Part shown: positions 26,584 through 36,872 of the stretch, piece after piece
Layout of the letters: every line of letters starts with the position of its first letter
How positions within the stretch are numbered: position 1 is the stretch's first letter
Assembly (NCBI GenBank): GCA_934474025.1
Contig: CAKSMF010000005.1
Span: 124,001-188,000, forward strand
Reading direction: 5' to 3'
Source of the DNA: an uncultured Ruminococcus sp.
GTDB lineage: Bacteria; Bacillota; Clostridia; Oscillospirales; Ruminococcaceae
DNA: 64,000 nucleotides
Position numbers and translations under genes: made by a program
The notes under the pieces: model-generated
The model's database searches: none
What the model saw: the letters and a program-made list of their open reading frames with translations, nothing else
What the model was told of the DNA's origin: nothing

Positions 26584-27945
26584 ATGCCATCTTTGATTTC
26601 AGGTTCTAATATTCAAAATTTATGCAATAAACTTGCTGAAAATACCAATATTAATCCGTCACTTTATGAAAAGTATCACGTTAAAAGGGGCTTGCGTAAC
26701 AGTGATGGTACAGGCGTTGTAGCAGGAATTACTAATATCTGTAACGTTCATGGCTATGTTCTTAATGAGGGAGAAGTTGAACCTATTCCGGGACAGCTTA
26801 TTTACAGGGGTTATAATATAAATGACATTGTTGCAAATGTTGAAGAAGAAAATCGTTTCGGCTATGAAGAAACTGTTTTCCTTTTACTTTTCGGACATCT
26901 TCCAACTGAAAAGGAACTTTCACATTTCAATTCATATATTTCACTTAAACGTGACTTGCCAAGCGGATTTGTTGAGGATATGATTTTAAAAGCACCGTCA
27001 AAAAATATCATGAATAAACTGGCACGTTCAGTATTGGCACTTTATTCATATGATGACGAATGCGAAAACAAGGGTCTTGAAAATGAAATGCGTACAGCAG
27101 TAAGCCTTATTGCAAAACTTCCTGTTATAATGGCTGCTGCATATCAGGTGAAAAGACGTGTTTTTGATAATCAAAGCATGATTATGCACCCGATTAATTA
27201 TAATGAAAATACAGCTCAATGTATACTTTCACTTTTGAGACCCGACAGACAGTATACAAATGATGAGGCTCAGATGCTTGACCGTTTGCTTATGTTGCAG
27301 GCTGAACACGGTGGCGGTAACAATTCTACATTTACTTGCAGAGTGCTTACATCTTCCGGAACAGACCCGTATTCTGCATATGCATCTGCTATATGTTCCC
27401 TTAAAGGTCCACGTCATGGCGGTGCTAATTTGCAGGTTATTTCTATGCTTGACAATTTTAAGGCTAATATAAAAAACTGGGAAGATGAAGGCGAAGTTGC
27501 CGATTATATGCGTAAAGTTATCCGCAAGGAAGCTAATGACGGTTCTGGTCTTATTTATGGAATGGGTCACGCTGTATATACAATTTCAGACCCGAGAGCA
27601 GTTATTTTAAAGAAAAAAGCCTTTGAACTCGCAAAGGGCAAGGAAATTGAAGCAGAATTCCGTCTACTTGAAACAGTTGAACGTCTTACTCCGGAAATTT
27701 TCGCTGAAATAAAAGGCAATGCAAAAGCTATGTGTGCTAATGTTGATATGTATTCAGGACTTGTTTACAGAATGTTAGGCATTCCGGACGAACTCTTTAC
27801 ACCGCTTTTTGCAGTTGCGAGAATGGCTGGTTGGTCTGCACATCGTATGGAAGAAATTCTCACCGGTAAGAGAATTATACGTCCTGCATACAAGGCTATT
27901 GCAAAACCTAAGAAATATATAAAATTATCTGAAAGGGAATCATAA
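26584..27945 (+). CDS. gltA: Citrate synthase
   Basis: Condenses oxaloacetate and acetyl-CoA to citrate. Conserved parts: GQLIYRGYNINDIVANV, the substrate His segment AEHGGGNNSTFTCRVL, GPRHGGANLQVI, and the catalytic GMGHAVYTISDPRA. At 453 aa it is longer at the N-terminus than most type II enzymes, as in several Clostridia. In an anaerobe it probably serves the oxidative branch toward 2-oxoglutarate and glutamate; no aconitase or isocitrate dehydrogenase gene is adjacent. A 2-methylcitrate synthase is a less likely alternative. Confidence 0.93.
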   Translation: MPSLISGSNIQNLCNKLAENTNINPSLYEKYHVKRGLRNSDGTGVVAGITNICNVHGYVLNEGEVEPIPGQLIYRGYNINDIVANVEEENRFGYEETVFLLLFGHLPTEKELSHFNSYISLKRDLPSGFVEDMILKAPSKNIMNKLARSVLALYSYDDECENKGLENEMRTAVSLIAKLPVIMAAAYQVKRRVFDNQSMIMHPINYNENTAQCILSLLRPDRQYTNDEAQMLDRLLMLQAEHGGGNNSTFTCRVLTSSGTDPYSAYASAICSLKGPRHGGANLQVISMLDNFKANIKNWEDEGEVADYMRKVIRKEANDGSGLIYGMGHAVYTISDPRAVILKKKAFELAKGKEIEAEFRLLETVERLTPEIFAEIKGNAKAMCANVDMYSGLVYRMLGIPDELFTPLFAVARMAGWSAHRMEEILTGKRIIRPAYKAIAKPKKYIKLSERES

Positions 27946-27959
27946 AATTCTCAAAATAA

Positions 27960-29267
27960 ATGAAAATTATAAAATTATTGATTTTTCCGTTGATAATACT
28001 TTTAACGGGGTGTGCATTCAGTTCTAATATAGATAATCTTATGTCACCTCCAAAATTAAGCGTTGAACAAGAACAGATTTACAGTGCTCTTACTAATGCA
28101 ACAGGAACTTCCATAAGCCTTAAATATCCAAAATCAGGAAAGTATTTATCAGCTTTCATAATAGAGGATATTGACAGTGACGGCGAAAATGAAGCAGTGG
28201 TATTCTACGAAAAAAACAACATAGCTCTTGAGGAAAATACACTAAGAATAAATATTCTTGACCGTTCGGACGGTAAATGGCGTTCAGTATGTGACACTCC
28301 TGCAAAAGGCGCTGAAATAGAAAAGGTAATAATTTCAGAACTGGGGTCTAATTCACGTACTAATCTTATTATAGGAAGCAGTCTTATAAACCGTTCTGAA
28401 AAAAATGTTTCAATATATAGCTATGTTGACGGAAACATTGAAGAAACTTTTTCTGAATCGTATTCATTTATAGACGTTACTGACCTTGACAAAGATGAAG
28501 AAAATGAATTTCTCTTGTTGTCGGGAGCATCTTCCGGAGGTACTGCCACTGCTGAAGTTTATAAGCTTAATGAAAAAGGTATTTACTATAAGTATAGCTG
28601 TAAATTAAGCGGAAGTTTCACAGAGTTTGACAGCCTGAACTATGGTAAAATTGACGAGGATAAAACTGGTTTATATATAGATGCAGTTTTAGGAAATGGT
28701 CTTATTCAGACGGATATAATTTATATGGACGATACCGGTCTTAACAAAGTTTTTTCAACGTCAGAACAGTCAAGATTTACTGTCAGACCGGCTGGGTGTT
28801 CGTCATTTGATATTGACGGTGACGGTATTCTTGAAATTCCGGTACAAACGATTGCTTCCGGTTATGAAAACGTTTCCGAAAGCGAACAGATGAAATTTAC
28901 TGAATGGTATTTCTGGAGCAGAAATAACGTTCTTGAAAAAAAGTATTTATCGTATTATAATATAAATGACGGTTATATATTTGTATTTCCTGAAAGGTGG
29001 GAAAACCATGTAACTGTTAAACGTGATTCAATAAATGATGAAATAGTTTTCTGTTCATATGAGAATGAAACCGCTGGAAGAGAGTTATTAAGAATTTACT
29101 TTGCTACTGACCAGCCCTCAATAGAGGACAGGATTTCAAATGGATATATGCTTTTGCAAACTAAAGGTGATTCAGCATATCTTGCATATATACCCATTCA
29201 GAATGACCATGATGACAATCTTTCACTTACAGAGGGAGATTTAGCTATAGGATTTAATAAAAATTAG
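27960..29267 (+). CDS. Lipoprotein with VCBS/FG-GAP-like acidic repeats
   Basis: 435 residues with a short signal peptide and lipobox LTGC (Cys18). The mature part contains three Ca-binding-like motifs, DIDSDGENEAV, DLDKDEENEFL and DIDGDGILEIP, each in an FG-GAP/VCBS-type context, suggesting an extracellular propeller-like fold. I do not recognise a specific family. It lies 15 bp after citrate synthase and 68 bp before a two-component system, so it might sense or respond to an envelope signal for that pair; this is inference from position. Confidence 0.7.
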   Translation: MKIIKLLIFPLIILLTGCAFSSNIDNLMSPPKLSVEQEQIYSALTNATGTSISLKYPKSGKYLSAFIIEDIDSDGENEAVVFYEKNNIALEENTLRINILDRSDGKWRSVCDTPAKGAEIEKVIISELGSNSRTNLIIGSSLINRSEKNVSIYSYVDGNIEETFSESYSFIDVTDLDKDEENEFLLLSGASSGGTATAEVYKLNEKGIYYKYSCKLSGSFTEFDSLNYGKIDEDKTGLYIDAVLGNGLIQTDIIYMDDTGLNKVFSTSEQSRFTVRPAGCSSFDIDGDGILEIPVQTIASGYENVSESEQMKFTEWYFWSRNNVLEKKYLSYYNINDGYIFVFPERWENHVTVKRDSINDEIVFCSYENETAGRELLRIYFATDQPSIEDRISNGYMLLQTKGDSAYLAYIPIQNDHDDNLSLTEGDLAIGFNKN

Positions 29268-29335
29268 TTAATATTTCCCTTTTCTGCTATGAAATCATGT
29301 GACATAAACAATTATTAAAAAGGAGCTGAAAATAT

Positions 29336-30037
29336 TTGAAACGTATACTTATTTGTGAGGACGAGGCTACCATACGTGAATTTGTTGTTATAAATCTTAA
29401 ACGTGCCGGTTATGATGTTGTTGATGTTGACTGCGGAGAAGCGGCTCTTAAAACTTTTGAAATGGAACATGGTAATTTTGATATCGTTCTGCTTGATATA
29501 ATGATGCCTGGTATTGACGGTTTTACAGTCTGTAAAAAAATCCGTGAAAAGAGTTCGACAATAGGTATAATAATGCTTACTGCACGTACTCAGGAAATGG
29601 ACAAAGTAAGCGGTTTGATGATTGGTGCGGACGATTATATTACAAAACCTTTTTCACCGTCTGAACTTACTGCAAGGGTTGATGCTATTTACAGACGTGT
29701 ATGCATGAGTTTTATAAAAAATGAAAAACAATCTGTTATTGAATCAGGTCCTTTTTCACTTAATCTTAAAAGCCGTACTGTTACTAAAAACGGTGTTCCG
29801 ATTGAACTTACTCAAGTTGAATATCAGATTTTAGAGTTTTTCCTTAATAATAAGAACACAGCTCTTGACCGTGCAAGTATTCTTAATCATATATGGGGAG
29901 AAAGCTATTACGGTGATGATAAGATTGTTGATGTAAATATAAGAAGAATCCGTATGAAAATTGAGGAAGAACCGTCAAGTCCGAAGTATATAATTACTAT
30001 ATGGGGATACGGCTATAAATGGAATGATTCACAATAA
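29336..30037 (+). CDS. OmpR/PhoB-family response regulator
   Basis: Receiver domain (1-120) with acidic pair (CEDE), phospho-acceptor Asp in DIVLLDIMMPGIDGF (about residue 52), Thr in MLTAR and Lys in YITKPFSPSEL. C-terminal winged helix (about 135-230) with LTQVEYQILEFFLNN and the recognition helix VDVNIRRIRMKIE. TTG start with AAGGAGC upstream. The stop overlaps the next ATG by one base (TAATG), so regulator and kinase are coupled. Target genes unknown. Confidence 0.93.
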   Translation: MKRILICEDEATIREFVVINLKRAGYDVVDVDCGEAALKTFEMEHGNFDIVLLDIMMPGIDGFTVCKKIREKSSTIGIIMLTARTQEMDKVSGLMIGADDYITKPFSPSELTARVDAIYRRVCMSFIKNEKQSVIESGPFSLNLKSRTVTKNGVPIELTQVEYQILEFFLNNKNTALDRASILNHIWGESYYGDDKIVDVNIRRIRMKIEEEPSSPKYIITIWGYGYKWNDSQ

Positions 30038-31440
30038 TGGCTAAAAAAAGTATAACTAAACGTTGGATTGTTAATAACTTGGGTGTTGTAGTACTTGTAA
30101 TGCTTGTACTTGACCTTACATTTATATATGCTATACAAAGTTATTTTTACAGTTCAGCAAGACAGTATCTTGTTTCAAAAATCAACGCTGTCACAAGCGT
30201 TCTCAGCGTGCATTCTCAGGATAATGCAGCGAATTTTTCAGCAGAAATGCGTAATATGCTTGAAACTTTCAATGAAAAAGATAAAATAGAACTTATGGCT
30301 ATAAATTCAAAAGGCAGAGTCGTTTTAACTTCTTCTGGATTTTCACCTGATGAAAATTTACTTATGCCGGATTATGAACAGGCTATGGAATCCGGAGAAG
30401 GTTATTTTATTGGAAAATTGCCTTCCGGTGAAAAAATTCTTGCTGTTTCCGTTCCTATATCGTCATTCAGTAGTGAATATAGTTCTGTTCGTATGGTAAC
30501 TTCATTGACTGATATTGATTCAAATATTCGTACAAGTGCTGTTGCGATAACGATAGTTTGTTTTGCAATCATACTTGTTGTTGTAATTACAGGATTGTAT
30601 TTTGCCGGTTCTATCGTCAAACCTATACGTCAGATAAGCAGTATTGCAAGAAAATTTGCTATAGGTGACTTTTCTGTGAGAATAAGCAATAACAGCAACG
30701 ATGAAATAGGCGATTTATGCATGGCTATTAATCATATGGCGGACGAACTTTCCAATGCCGAGGCTATGAAAAATGAATTTATATCGTCGGTTTCTCATGA
30801 ACTCCGTACACCTCTTACCGCTATAAAAGGCTGGGCGGAAACTCTTATGATTGACAGTGAATCAAATCCCGATACAGTCCGTAAAGGTGTAAGGGTTATT
30901 GTTAACGAAACTGAAAGACTTTCACAAATGGTTGAAGAACTGCTTGATTTTTCACGTATGCAAAGCGGGCATTTCAATTTGCAGGCAGCTAATATGGATA
31001 TTCTTGCTGAACTCGGTGACGCTGTTCTTATTTATAGTGAAAAGGCTCGCCGTGAAAACATTTCCATTGTTTACAATGAACCTGAAATGTTACCTTTTGT
31101 TTTTGGCGATAAGAACCGTATAAGACAGGTTTTTATAAACGTTATAGACAATGCTGTTAAATATTCGTCAGCCGGAGATACAGTTACTATAAACGCTTCT
31201 GAAGCAGACGGAAATATTATTGTAACTGTTTCAGATACAGGCTGTGGAATTAAAGAATCCGATTTATCCAAAGTTAAAACAAAGTTCTATAAGGCAAATC
31301 ATACAAGAAGAGGTTCGGGAATCGGTCTTGCTGTTGCAGATGAAATAATAGCAATGCATGAGGGTACTATGGAAATTTCCAGTGCCGGTGAGGGAAAAGG
31401 AACAACAGTTACAATTGTACTTCCGGCGAAAACACAATAG
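30037..31440 (+). CDS. Membrane sensor histidine kinase
   Basis: 467 residues: membrane helix (about 12-34), extracytoplasmic sensor (about 35-165), second helix (about 168-190), HAMP (about 190-245), HisKA with the His in SSVSHELRTPLTAIKGW (about 257), and an ATPase domain with N-box (VFINVIDNAVKYSS), G1 (VSDTGCGI) and G2 (RRGSGIGLAVADEI). WalK/PhoR-like architecture without PAS. Cognate to the preceding regulator. Signal unknown; the neighbouring lipoprotein is a candidate partner. Confidence 0.93.
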   Translation: MAKKSITKRWIVNNLGVVVLVMLVLDLTFIYAIQSYFYSSARQYLVSKINAVTSVLSVHSQDNAANFSAEMRNMLETFNEKDKIELMAINSKGRVVLTSSGFSPDENLLMPDYEQAMESGEGYFIGKLPSGEKILAVSVPISSFSSEYSSVRMVTSLTDIDSNIRTSAVAITIVCFAIILVVVITGLYFAGSIVKPIRQISSIARKFAIGDFSVRISNNSNDEIGDLCMAINHMADELSNAEAMKNEFISSVSHELRTPLTAIKGWAETLMIDSESNPDTVRKGVRVIVNETERLSQMVEELLDFSRMQSGHFNLQAANMDILAELGDAVLIYSEKARRENISIVYNEPEMLPFVFGDKNRIRQVFINVIDNAVKYSSAGDTVTINASEADGNIIVTVSDTGCGIKESDLSKVKTKFYKANHTRRGSGIGLAVADEIIAMHEGTMEISSAGEGKGTTVTIVLPAKTQ

Positions 31441-31452
31441 GAGATATAATCA

Positions 31453-32370
31453 ATGGGAAAAAATCAATCCAATGAAAAATTTAAGTCAAAAATAGGCGGA
31501 CAGGCTCTCATTGAGGGTATAATGATGCTTGGTCCTAATACCGGAGCTATGGCTTGCAGACTTCCTGACGGTTCAATAGACCTTGAAACTTGGGAGGAAA
31601 ACAACGGAAAAAATGCTCCATGGTATAAAAAAACTCCGCTTGTAAGAGGTTGTGTAAGCTTTGTAACATCTTTAACAAGAGGTTACAAGTATATGATGAA
31701 ATCCGCTGAAAAACAGCTTACGGAAGAAGAAAAGGCAGAAGAAAAATCCGGAATATTTGATATTGTAATGTATATAGGAATGTTTTTAGGAATAATTCTT
31801 GCAATAGGACTTTTTGCATTTCTTCCTAAAATGATAGTTGCACTTATTCCGGATATTACCGAACACAGAATACTCCGTTCAGTACTTGAGGGAATCGTTA
31901 AGATAATTATTTTTGTAGCATATATGGCGTTGGTGAGTCTTACAAAAGATATCCGCCGACAATATGAATATCATGGTGCAGAACACAAAACCATTGCCTG
32001 TCATGAAGCAGAACTGCCACTTACAGTTGAAAACGTCCGTAAACAGTCACGTTTTCATAAGAGATGCGGAACAAGTTTTATATTTATTGTACTTATAATA
32101 GGAATATTTGTTATGTGTTTTGTACCTTTTACAGTAACATGGCAAAGAATAATTGCATCTTTGATACTTCTTCCTCTTGTAGTGGGAATATCCTATGAAT
32201 GTATAAGAATTGCGGGAAATAACGATAATCTTTTTACAAGAATACTTTCCGCCCCCGGACTTGCAATGCAGAGAATAACTACTCGTGAACCCGATGACAG
32301 TATGATTGAAATTGCAATAACTGCTTTAAAACCTTGTATCCCTGAGGACAAGGAGGAGGACAAGTGGTAA
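31453..32370 (+). CDS. DUF1385 membrane protein (YqhQ-like)
   Basis: 305 residues. The N-terminus carries the family signature GGQALIEGIMMLGPN, followed by KTPLVRGCVSFVTSL. The DUF1385 core YHGAEHKTIACHEAE and HKRCGTSFIF contains conserved His and Cys residues that look like a metal site. Four to five membrane helices. Function is not established. Its position just before prmC is common in Clostridia. SD AGGAGATATAATC precedes the ATG. Confidence 0.85.
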   Translation: MGKNQSNEKFKSKIGGQALIEGIMMLGPNTGAMACRLPDGSIDLETWEENNGKNAPWYKKTPLVRGCVSFVTSLTRGYKYMMKSAEKQLTEEEKAEEKSGIFDIVMYIGMFLGIILAIGLFAFLPKMIVALIPDITEHRILRSVLEGIVKIIIFVAYMALVSLTKDIRRQYEYHGAEHKTIACHEAELPLTVENVRKQSRFHKRCGTSFIFIVLIIGIFVMCFVPFTVTWQRIIASLILLPLVVGISYECIRIAGNNDNLFTRILSAPGLAMQRITTREPDDSMIEIAITALKPCIPEDKEEDKW

Positions 32371-33170
32371 ATCATGAATTTTTTCGTGAATGCGTTTCCA
32401 TTATGGAAAAAAATGGTATAGATTCGGCTTATTTTGATACAAAGTGCATTTTTGAAGATTTTCCGAATGATGAAAGTAAAATTTTATCCCTTGTGAAAAA
32501 ACGTTCAGAGGGATATCCTTTGCAGTATCTTCTAGGACAATGGGAATTTTATGGGTATCCTTTCAAAGTTAACGAAAATGTTCTTATACCACGGGCGGAC
32601 ACTGAATTGATTATCGAAAATGTTCTTGAAATATGCAGAAAAAATAATCTTAAGTCTCCAAAAATAGCGGATTTGTGTTCCGGAAGCGGTTGTATAGCAA
32701 TCACTTTAAAAAAACAGATACCGTCTGCTGAAGTTTATGCTATGGAAATTTCAAAAAAAGCAGTGGAAATAATACATTCCAATGCTGTTCTTAATAATGC
32801 AGAAATAAATATACTTAATGATGATGTTCTCAATCCTAAAACTGAAAATCTTCTAATATTTGACATAATAGTTTCAAATCCTCCATACCTTACACAGCAG
32901 GAAATGGATACATTACAGAAAGAAGTGACTTTTGAACCCTCTTTAGCCTTATTCGGAGGGGCGGACGGTCTGGACTTTTATCGTAGAATGACTTCAGTTT
33001 GGAAAAATTTCCTCCGTAAAGACGGCTGGTTGATTTATGAATCCGGTGACGGTCAGCATGAGGATATAAAAAATATTTTAGGTAAGAATAATTTTTACAA
33101 TATAACATTAAGCCGTGATTTGAATAATATAATAAGAAATGTTACGGCACAGAAATCGGAGGAAATGTGA
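32364..33170 (+). CDS. prmC: Release factor glutamine N5-methyltransferase PrmC
   Basis: Methylates the GGQ glutamine of RF1/RF2. N-terminal helical domain (about 1-75), then the SAM fold with [15 protein letters not shown] (about 106-120) and the catalytic [10 protein letters not shown] motif (about 171). Start GTG at 32364 overlaps the DUF1385 end by seven bases, with AGGAGGAGG upstream. 268 aa, normal. The substrate RF2 is encoded at 3.3-4.4 kb of this window. Confidence 0.94.
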   Translation: MVNHEFFRECVSIMEKNGIDSAYFDTKCIFEDFPNDESKILSLVKKRSEGYPLQYLLGQWEFYGYPFKVNENVLIPRADTELIIENVLEICRKNNLKSPKIADLCSGSGCIAITLKKQIPSAEVYAMEISKKAVEIIHSNAVLNNAEINILNDDVLNPKTENLLIFDIIVSNPPYLTQQEMDTLQKEVTFEPSLALFGGADGLDFYRRMTSVWKNFLRKDGWLIYESGDGQHEDIKNILGKNNFYNITLSRDLNNIIRNVTAQKSEEM

Positions 33171-34318
33171 TGGCTAAAAAAGAACTGGCTAAAAAAGCAT
33201 CTGTTGTACGTGTCAGCACAAAGGACGATAAAAAAATTGCCCTTGAAGGTGCTTTAAAGATGATTGAAAAAAAATACGGTGCAGGTGCAGTTATGCGTCT
33301 CGGACAGACAGAAACCCTTAATGTTGATGCAATACCAACAGGTTCAATGCGTCTTGATATGGCTCTTGGTATAGGCGGAGTTCCAAAGGGGCGTATCGTT
33401 GAAATATATGGTCCTGAAAGTTCCGGTAAAACAACTGTTGCATTGTCTGTAATTTCACAGGCTCAGAAACTCGGCGGTGAAGCTGCTTTCATAGACGTTG
33501 AACACGCTCTTGACCCTAATTATGCAAAGGCTCTTGGAGTAAATACAGATGACCTTCTTGTTTCACAGCCGGACAGCGGTGAACAGGCTCTTGAAATCGC
33601 TGAAGCACTTATACGTTCAGGAGCTATTGACGTAATTGTTATTGACTCTATAGCTGCTATGACCACTCGTGCAGAAATTGACGGAGATATGGGAGATTTG
33701 CACGTCGGACAGCTTGCAAGGCTTATGTCTCAGGCTATGAGAAAACTTACCGGTGCTATTTCAAAATCTAATTGTGTAGCTATTTTCATAAATCAGATAC
33801 GTGAAAAAATCGGCGTTATGTACGGAAATCCGGAAACTACTCCCGGCGGACGTGCATTGAAATTCTATGCATCAGTTCGTATTGAAGTAAGAAAAGGTGA
33901 AGTTATCAAATCCAATGGCGAAATAATAGGAGCGTCAACACGTTGTAAAGTAGTTAAAAACAAGGTAGCACCGCCGTTTAAAGAAGCTACTTTTGATATG
34001 ATGTATGGTCAGGGAATTTCACGTACCGGAGAAGTTCTTGATATGGCTGTTGAACTCGATATTATTAAAAAAGGCGGTTCATGGTTCAGCTATAAAGACC
34101 AGAAACTCGGTCAGGGTCGTGACAATGTAAAAGAACTTCTTAAAAACAATCCCGAACTTATGGAAGAAATCGAAAAACAGATACTTGAAAGACGTTCGGA
34201 AATAATGAACAATAATAAAAACAACGAACCTGTTAAACCAGTTGAAAATACAGATAACAGCGAAATTATAGATGACATTGATGAAGAGTTTGATGAATTT
34301 ACTCCGGCAGAAGAATAA
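33170..34318 (+). CDS. recA: Recombinase RecA
   Basis: Strand-exchange protein and SOS co-protease. Walker A ([12 protein letters not shown]), Walker B ([12 protein letters not shown]), L2 loop ([22 protein letters not shown]) and the C-terminal acidic tail ([10 protein letters not shown]) are intact. ATG 33170 is eight bases after CGGAGGA and overlaps the prmC stop (TGATG); a GTG three bases earlier is less likely. 382 aa. No LexA/SOS box is visible nearby; the gene sits inside an operon with recX. Confidence 0.98.
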   Translation: MAKKELAKKASVVRVSTKDDKKIALEGALKMIEKKYGAGAVMRLGQTETLNVDAIPTGSMRLDMALGIGGVPKGRIVEIYGPESSGKTTVALSVISQAQKLGGEAAFIDVEHALDPNYAKALGVNTDDLLVSQPDSGEQALEIAEALIRSGAIDVIVIDSIAAMTTRAEIDGDMGDLHVGQLARLMSQAMRKLTGAISKSNCVAIFINQIREKIGVMYGNPETTPGGRALKFYASVRIEVRKGEVIKSNGEIIGASTRCKVVKNKVAPPFKEATFDMMYGQGISRTGEVLDMAVELDIIKKGGSWFSYKDQKLGQGRDNVKELLKNNPELMEEIEKQILERRSEIMNNNKNNEPVKPVENTDNSEIIDDIDEEFDEFTPAEE

Positions 34319-34944
34319 TGAAAATAACTTCTGTAAAAATTTATAAGGGCACTACTTACGAAGTGGAGATTGACAATCAAAAAAAATTCTATCTCCATTC
34401 GGATATAATAGCGGATTTTGGAGTGTGTGTGGGAATGGAACTTGACCGTTCTGAACTTCATAAAATAATTTATGCTTCAAATTTCCGCCGTGCATATCAG
34501 TATGCATTATATTGTCTGGATTATCGTGATTATTCAGTATCTGAAATGCAGAATAAGCTTATAAAAACTTATAAAAATGAAAAATTGTGTCAGGCAGTTG
34601 TGAAAAAACTTGCAGACTGCGGAATCATCAGTGATGAACGTTATGCCGAAAAACTCGCCCGCCGTTATGTTGAGGGAAGAAGATATGGTTTGAAACGTGC
34701 AAAACGTGAGATTATTCTTAAAGGTATAAGTGAATATATTGCAGATGATGCACTTCAGATATATACTGAAAGCTTTTCGGAAAATCTCATGTATCTTATA
34801 CAAACTAAATACGCTCGTTTTCTTATGGACGTTGAAGATAAAAAATCAATACAAAAAGTCAAAAGTTCACTTGTCAGAAATGGTTATGGTTTTGATGAAA
34901 TAAATCGTGCTGTAAAGGAATATTTTGATAATCAGGAGGATTAA
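34318..34944 (+). CDS. recX: Regulatory protein RecX
   Basis: Modulates RecA filaments. 208 residues with three-helix repeats: DYRDYSVSEMQNKL, CGIISDERYAEKLARRYVE and YGLKRAKREIILKGI are typical RecX elements. An N-terminal beta segment of about 60 residues precedes them, as in other Firmicute RecX. Start ATG overlaps the recA stop (TAATG), showing coupling. Confidence 0.92.
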   Translation: MKITSVKIYKGTTYEVEIDNQKKFYLHSDIIADFGVCVGMELDRSELHKIIYASNFRRAYQYALYCLDYRDYSVSEMQNKLIKTYKNEKLCQAVVKKLADCGIISDERYAEKLARRYVEGRRYGLKRAKREIILKGISEYIADDALQIYTESFSENLMYLIQTKYARFLMDVEDKKSIQKVKSSLVRNGYGFDEINRAVKEYFDNQED

Positions 34945-34948
34945 ACAT

Positions 34949-36280
34949 ATGCCGTTTAAAGTTGGAATAGTATCACTTGGGTGTTCTAAAAATCTTGTTG
35001 ACTCTGAAAGAATGTTATACAAACTGAAAAGTCATGGATATAAACTTGTTACAGAGCCGGGACTTGCAGATATTGCTATTGTAAATACCTGCGGTTTTAT
35101 ACAGTCTGCAAAAGAGGAGGCTATCGAAACTATTCTCGAACTCGCTAAACTCAAGGCGGACGGCACTTTGAAAAAAATTATAATCACAGGTTGTCTTGTG
35201 GAACGTTATAAAGAAGAAACTGCTGAACTTTTTCCGGAAGCAGATGCAGTTATAGGTATCGGCAACAACAAGGATATCGTTGACGTTTTAGACCATGTTA
35301 TGAAAGACGAAAGATATATTAATTTTGCTCCTAAGCTCGATGCTGAACTTGTTGGTGACAGAATTATTTCAACATTACCTTTCTTTGCATATCTTAAAGT
35401 TGCTGAGGGCTGTTCAAACTGCTGTACTTATTGTGCAATTCCTCAGATAAGAGGAAAATTCCGCAGTGTTCCAATGGAAGATGTTATAAAAGAAGCTGAA
35501 TGGCTTGCTGAAAATGGTGTTACAGAAATTATTGTTATAGCACAGGATACTTCAAGATATGGTGAAGATTTATACGGAGAATCAAAACTTCCTGAACTTC
35601 TCCGCCGACTTTGCCGTATTGACGGCTTGCACTGGATACGTACTTTATATTGCTATCCGGAAAGAATCACTGATGAACTTCTTGAAACTATTGCAAGTGA
35701 AGAAAAACTCGTTAAATACCTTGAAATTCCGATACAGCACTGCAACGGTGAAATCCTTAAACGCATGAATCGTTGGGGTGATGTTGAAACTATGGAAAAT
35801 CTTTTTGCACACATCAGAAGCAAAATTCCAGGGGTAATTCTTCGTACTACTCTTATTACAGGTTTTCCGGCTGAAACAGAAGAACAGTTTACAGAACTTT
35901 CAGAATTTGTGCAAAGAGAAAGATTTGACAGACTTGGCTGTTTTGCATACTCTCAGGAAGAGGGAACAAAATCAGCAAGTTTTGACGGTCAGCTTGAAGA
36001 AGAAGTTAAATATCATCGTGCTGATGTCATCATGCAACAGCAAATGCTTATAAGTGCTGAAAATAATGACAAACTTTTAGGAAAAGAATTTGAAGCTGTT
36101 GTTGAAGGTTTTGACCGTTTCGGTGAATGCTGGTTCGGACGCACTCCGGCTGATGCTCCTGATATAGACGGAAAAGTTTTCTTTACTTCAGAAAAACCGC
36201 TTGCTATTGGTCAATATGTAAAAATAAAGATTACTGATACACTTGATTATGATTTAATCGGAGAGGTGATAGAGAAATGA
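34949..36280 (+). CDS. rimO: Ribosomal protein S12 methylthiotransferase RimO
   Basis: Radical-SAM enzyme that methylthiolates an Asp of ribosomal protein S12. N-terminal MTTase domain (GIVSLGCSKNLVDSERM, with its cluster cysteines also at VNTCGFI and ITGCLVE), radical-SAM motif CSNCCTYCAIPQIRG (about 150-165), and a C-terminal TRAM domain. ATG 34949 follows AGGAGG; upstream in-frame codons overlap recX and are not homologous. The sequence matches RimO better than MiaB (SLGCSKNLVDSE). Confidence 0.94.
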   Translation: MPFKVGIVSLGCSKNLVDSERMLYKLKSHGYKLVTEPGLADIAIVNTCGFIQSAKEEAIETILELAKLKADGTLKKIIITGCLVERYKEETAELFPEADAVIGIGNNKDIVDVLDHVMKDERYINFAPKLDAELVGDRIISTLPFFAYLKVAEGCSNCCTYCAIPQIRGKFRSVPMEDVIKEAEWLAENGVTEIIVIAQDTSRYGEDLYGESKLPELLRRLCRIDGLHWIRTLYCYPERITDELLETIASEEKLVKYLEIPIQHCNGEILKRMNRWGDVETMENLFAHIRSKIPGVILRTTLITGFPAETEEQFTELSEFVQRERFDRLGCFAYSQEEGTKSASFDGQLEEEVKYHRADVIMQQQMLISAENNDKLLGKEFEAVVEGFDRFGECWFGRTPADAPDIDGKVFFTSEKPLAIGQYVKIKITDTLDYDLIGEVIEK

Positions 36281-36861
36281 ATCTGCCAAACAGACTTACT
36301 TTATTGAGAGTTTGTCTTATTCCCTTTTTTCTGTTGTTTATTTATTGGAAAGTACCATTTCATTTTTTGATAGCACTGATAATTTTTGCAGGAGCTTCTA
36401 TAACAGATGCACTTGACGGAAATATTGCCCGCAAACGTAATCTTGTTACTAATTTCGGAAAATTTCTTGACCCTCTTGCCGATAAAGTTCTTGTAATTTC
36501 GGCGTTAATGGTATTTGTAGAGCTTTCTGAAATAAAAATGGGTGCTGTTCCTTTGATTATAATAACAGCAAGAGAATTTATGGTATCTGGATTGAGACTT
36601 CTTGCAGCAGACAGCGGAATAGTAGTCGCTGCTGGAATGTGGGGAAAGCTTAAAACGGCATTTACTATGGTATCAATAGTTGTTTCACTCATATGGTTAA
36701 GTGTATGTTATGATTTTGATTTCAATATTACCGAAAGTTTGAAAAATGCTGTTGATAATGTAGTTATTCCGGTACTTATATGGATTTCAACAATACTGAC
36801 AGTGATTTCAGGCGGTGTGTATCTTAAAGGTTATTGGCATCTTATTGATTCAGATAAGTAA
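36277..36861 (+). CDS. pgsA: Phosphatidylglycerophosphate synthase PgsA
   Basis: CDP-alcohol phosphatidyltransferase making phosphatidylglycerophosphate from CDP-diacylglycerol and glycerol 3-phosphate. The motif DGxxAR(8)GxxxD(3)D appears as ALDGNIARKRNLVTNFGKFLDPLADK (in full it spans about residues 47-72). Several membrane helices. Start ATG overlaps the rimO stop (ATGA). 194 aa, normal. Confidence 0.94.
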   Translation: MNLPNRLTLLRVCLIPFFLLFIYWKVPFHFLIALIIFAGASITDALDGNIARKRNLVTNFGKFLDPLADKVLVISALMVFVELSEIKMGAVPLIIITAREFMVSGLRLLAADSGIVVAAGMWGKLKTAFTMVSIVVSLIWLSVCYDFDFNITESLKNAVDNVVIPVLIWISTILTVISGGVYLKGYWHLIDSDK

Positions 36862-36872
36862 GGAGGTTTAAA

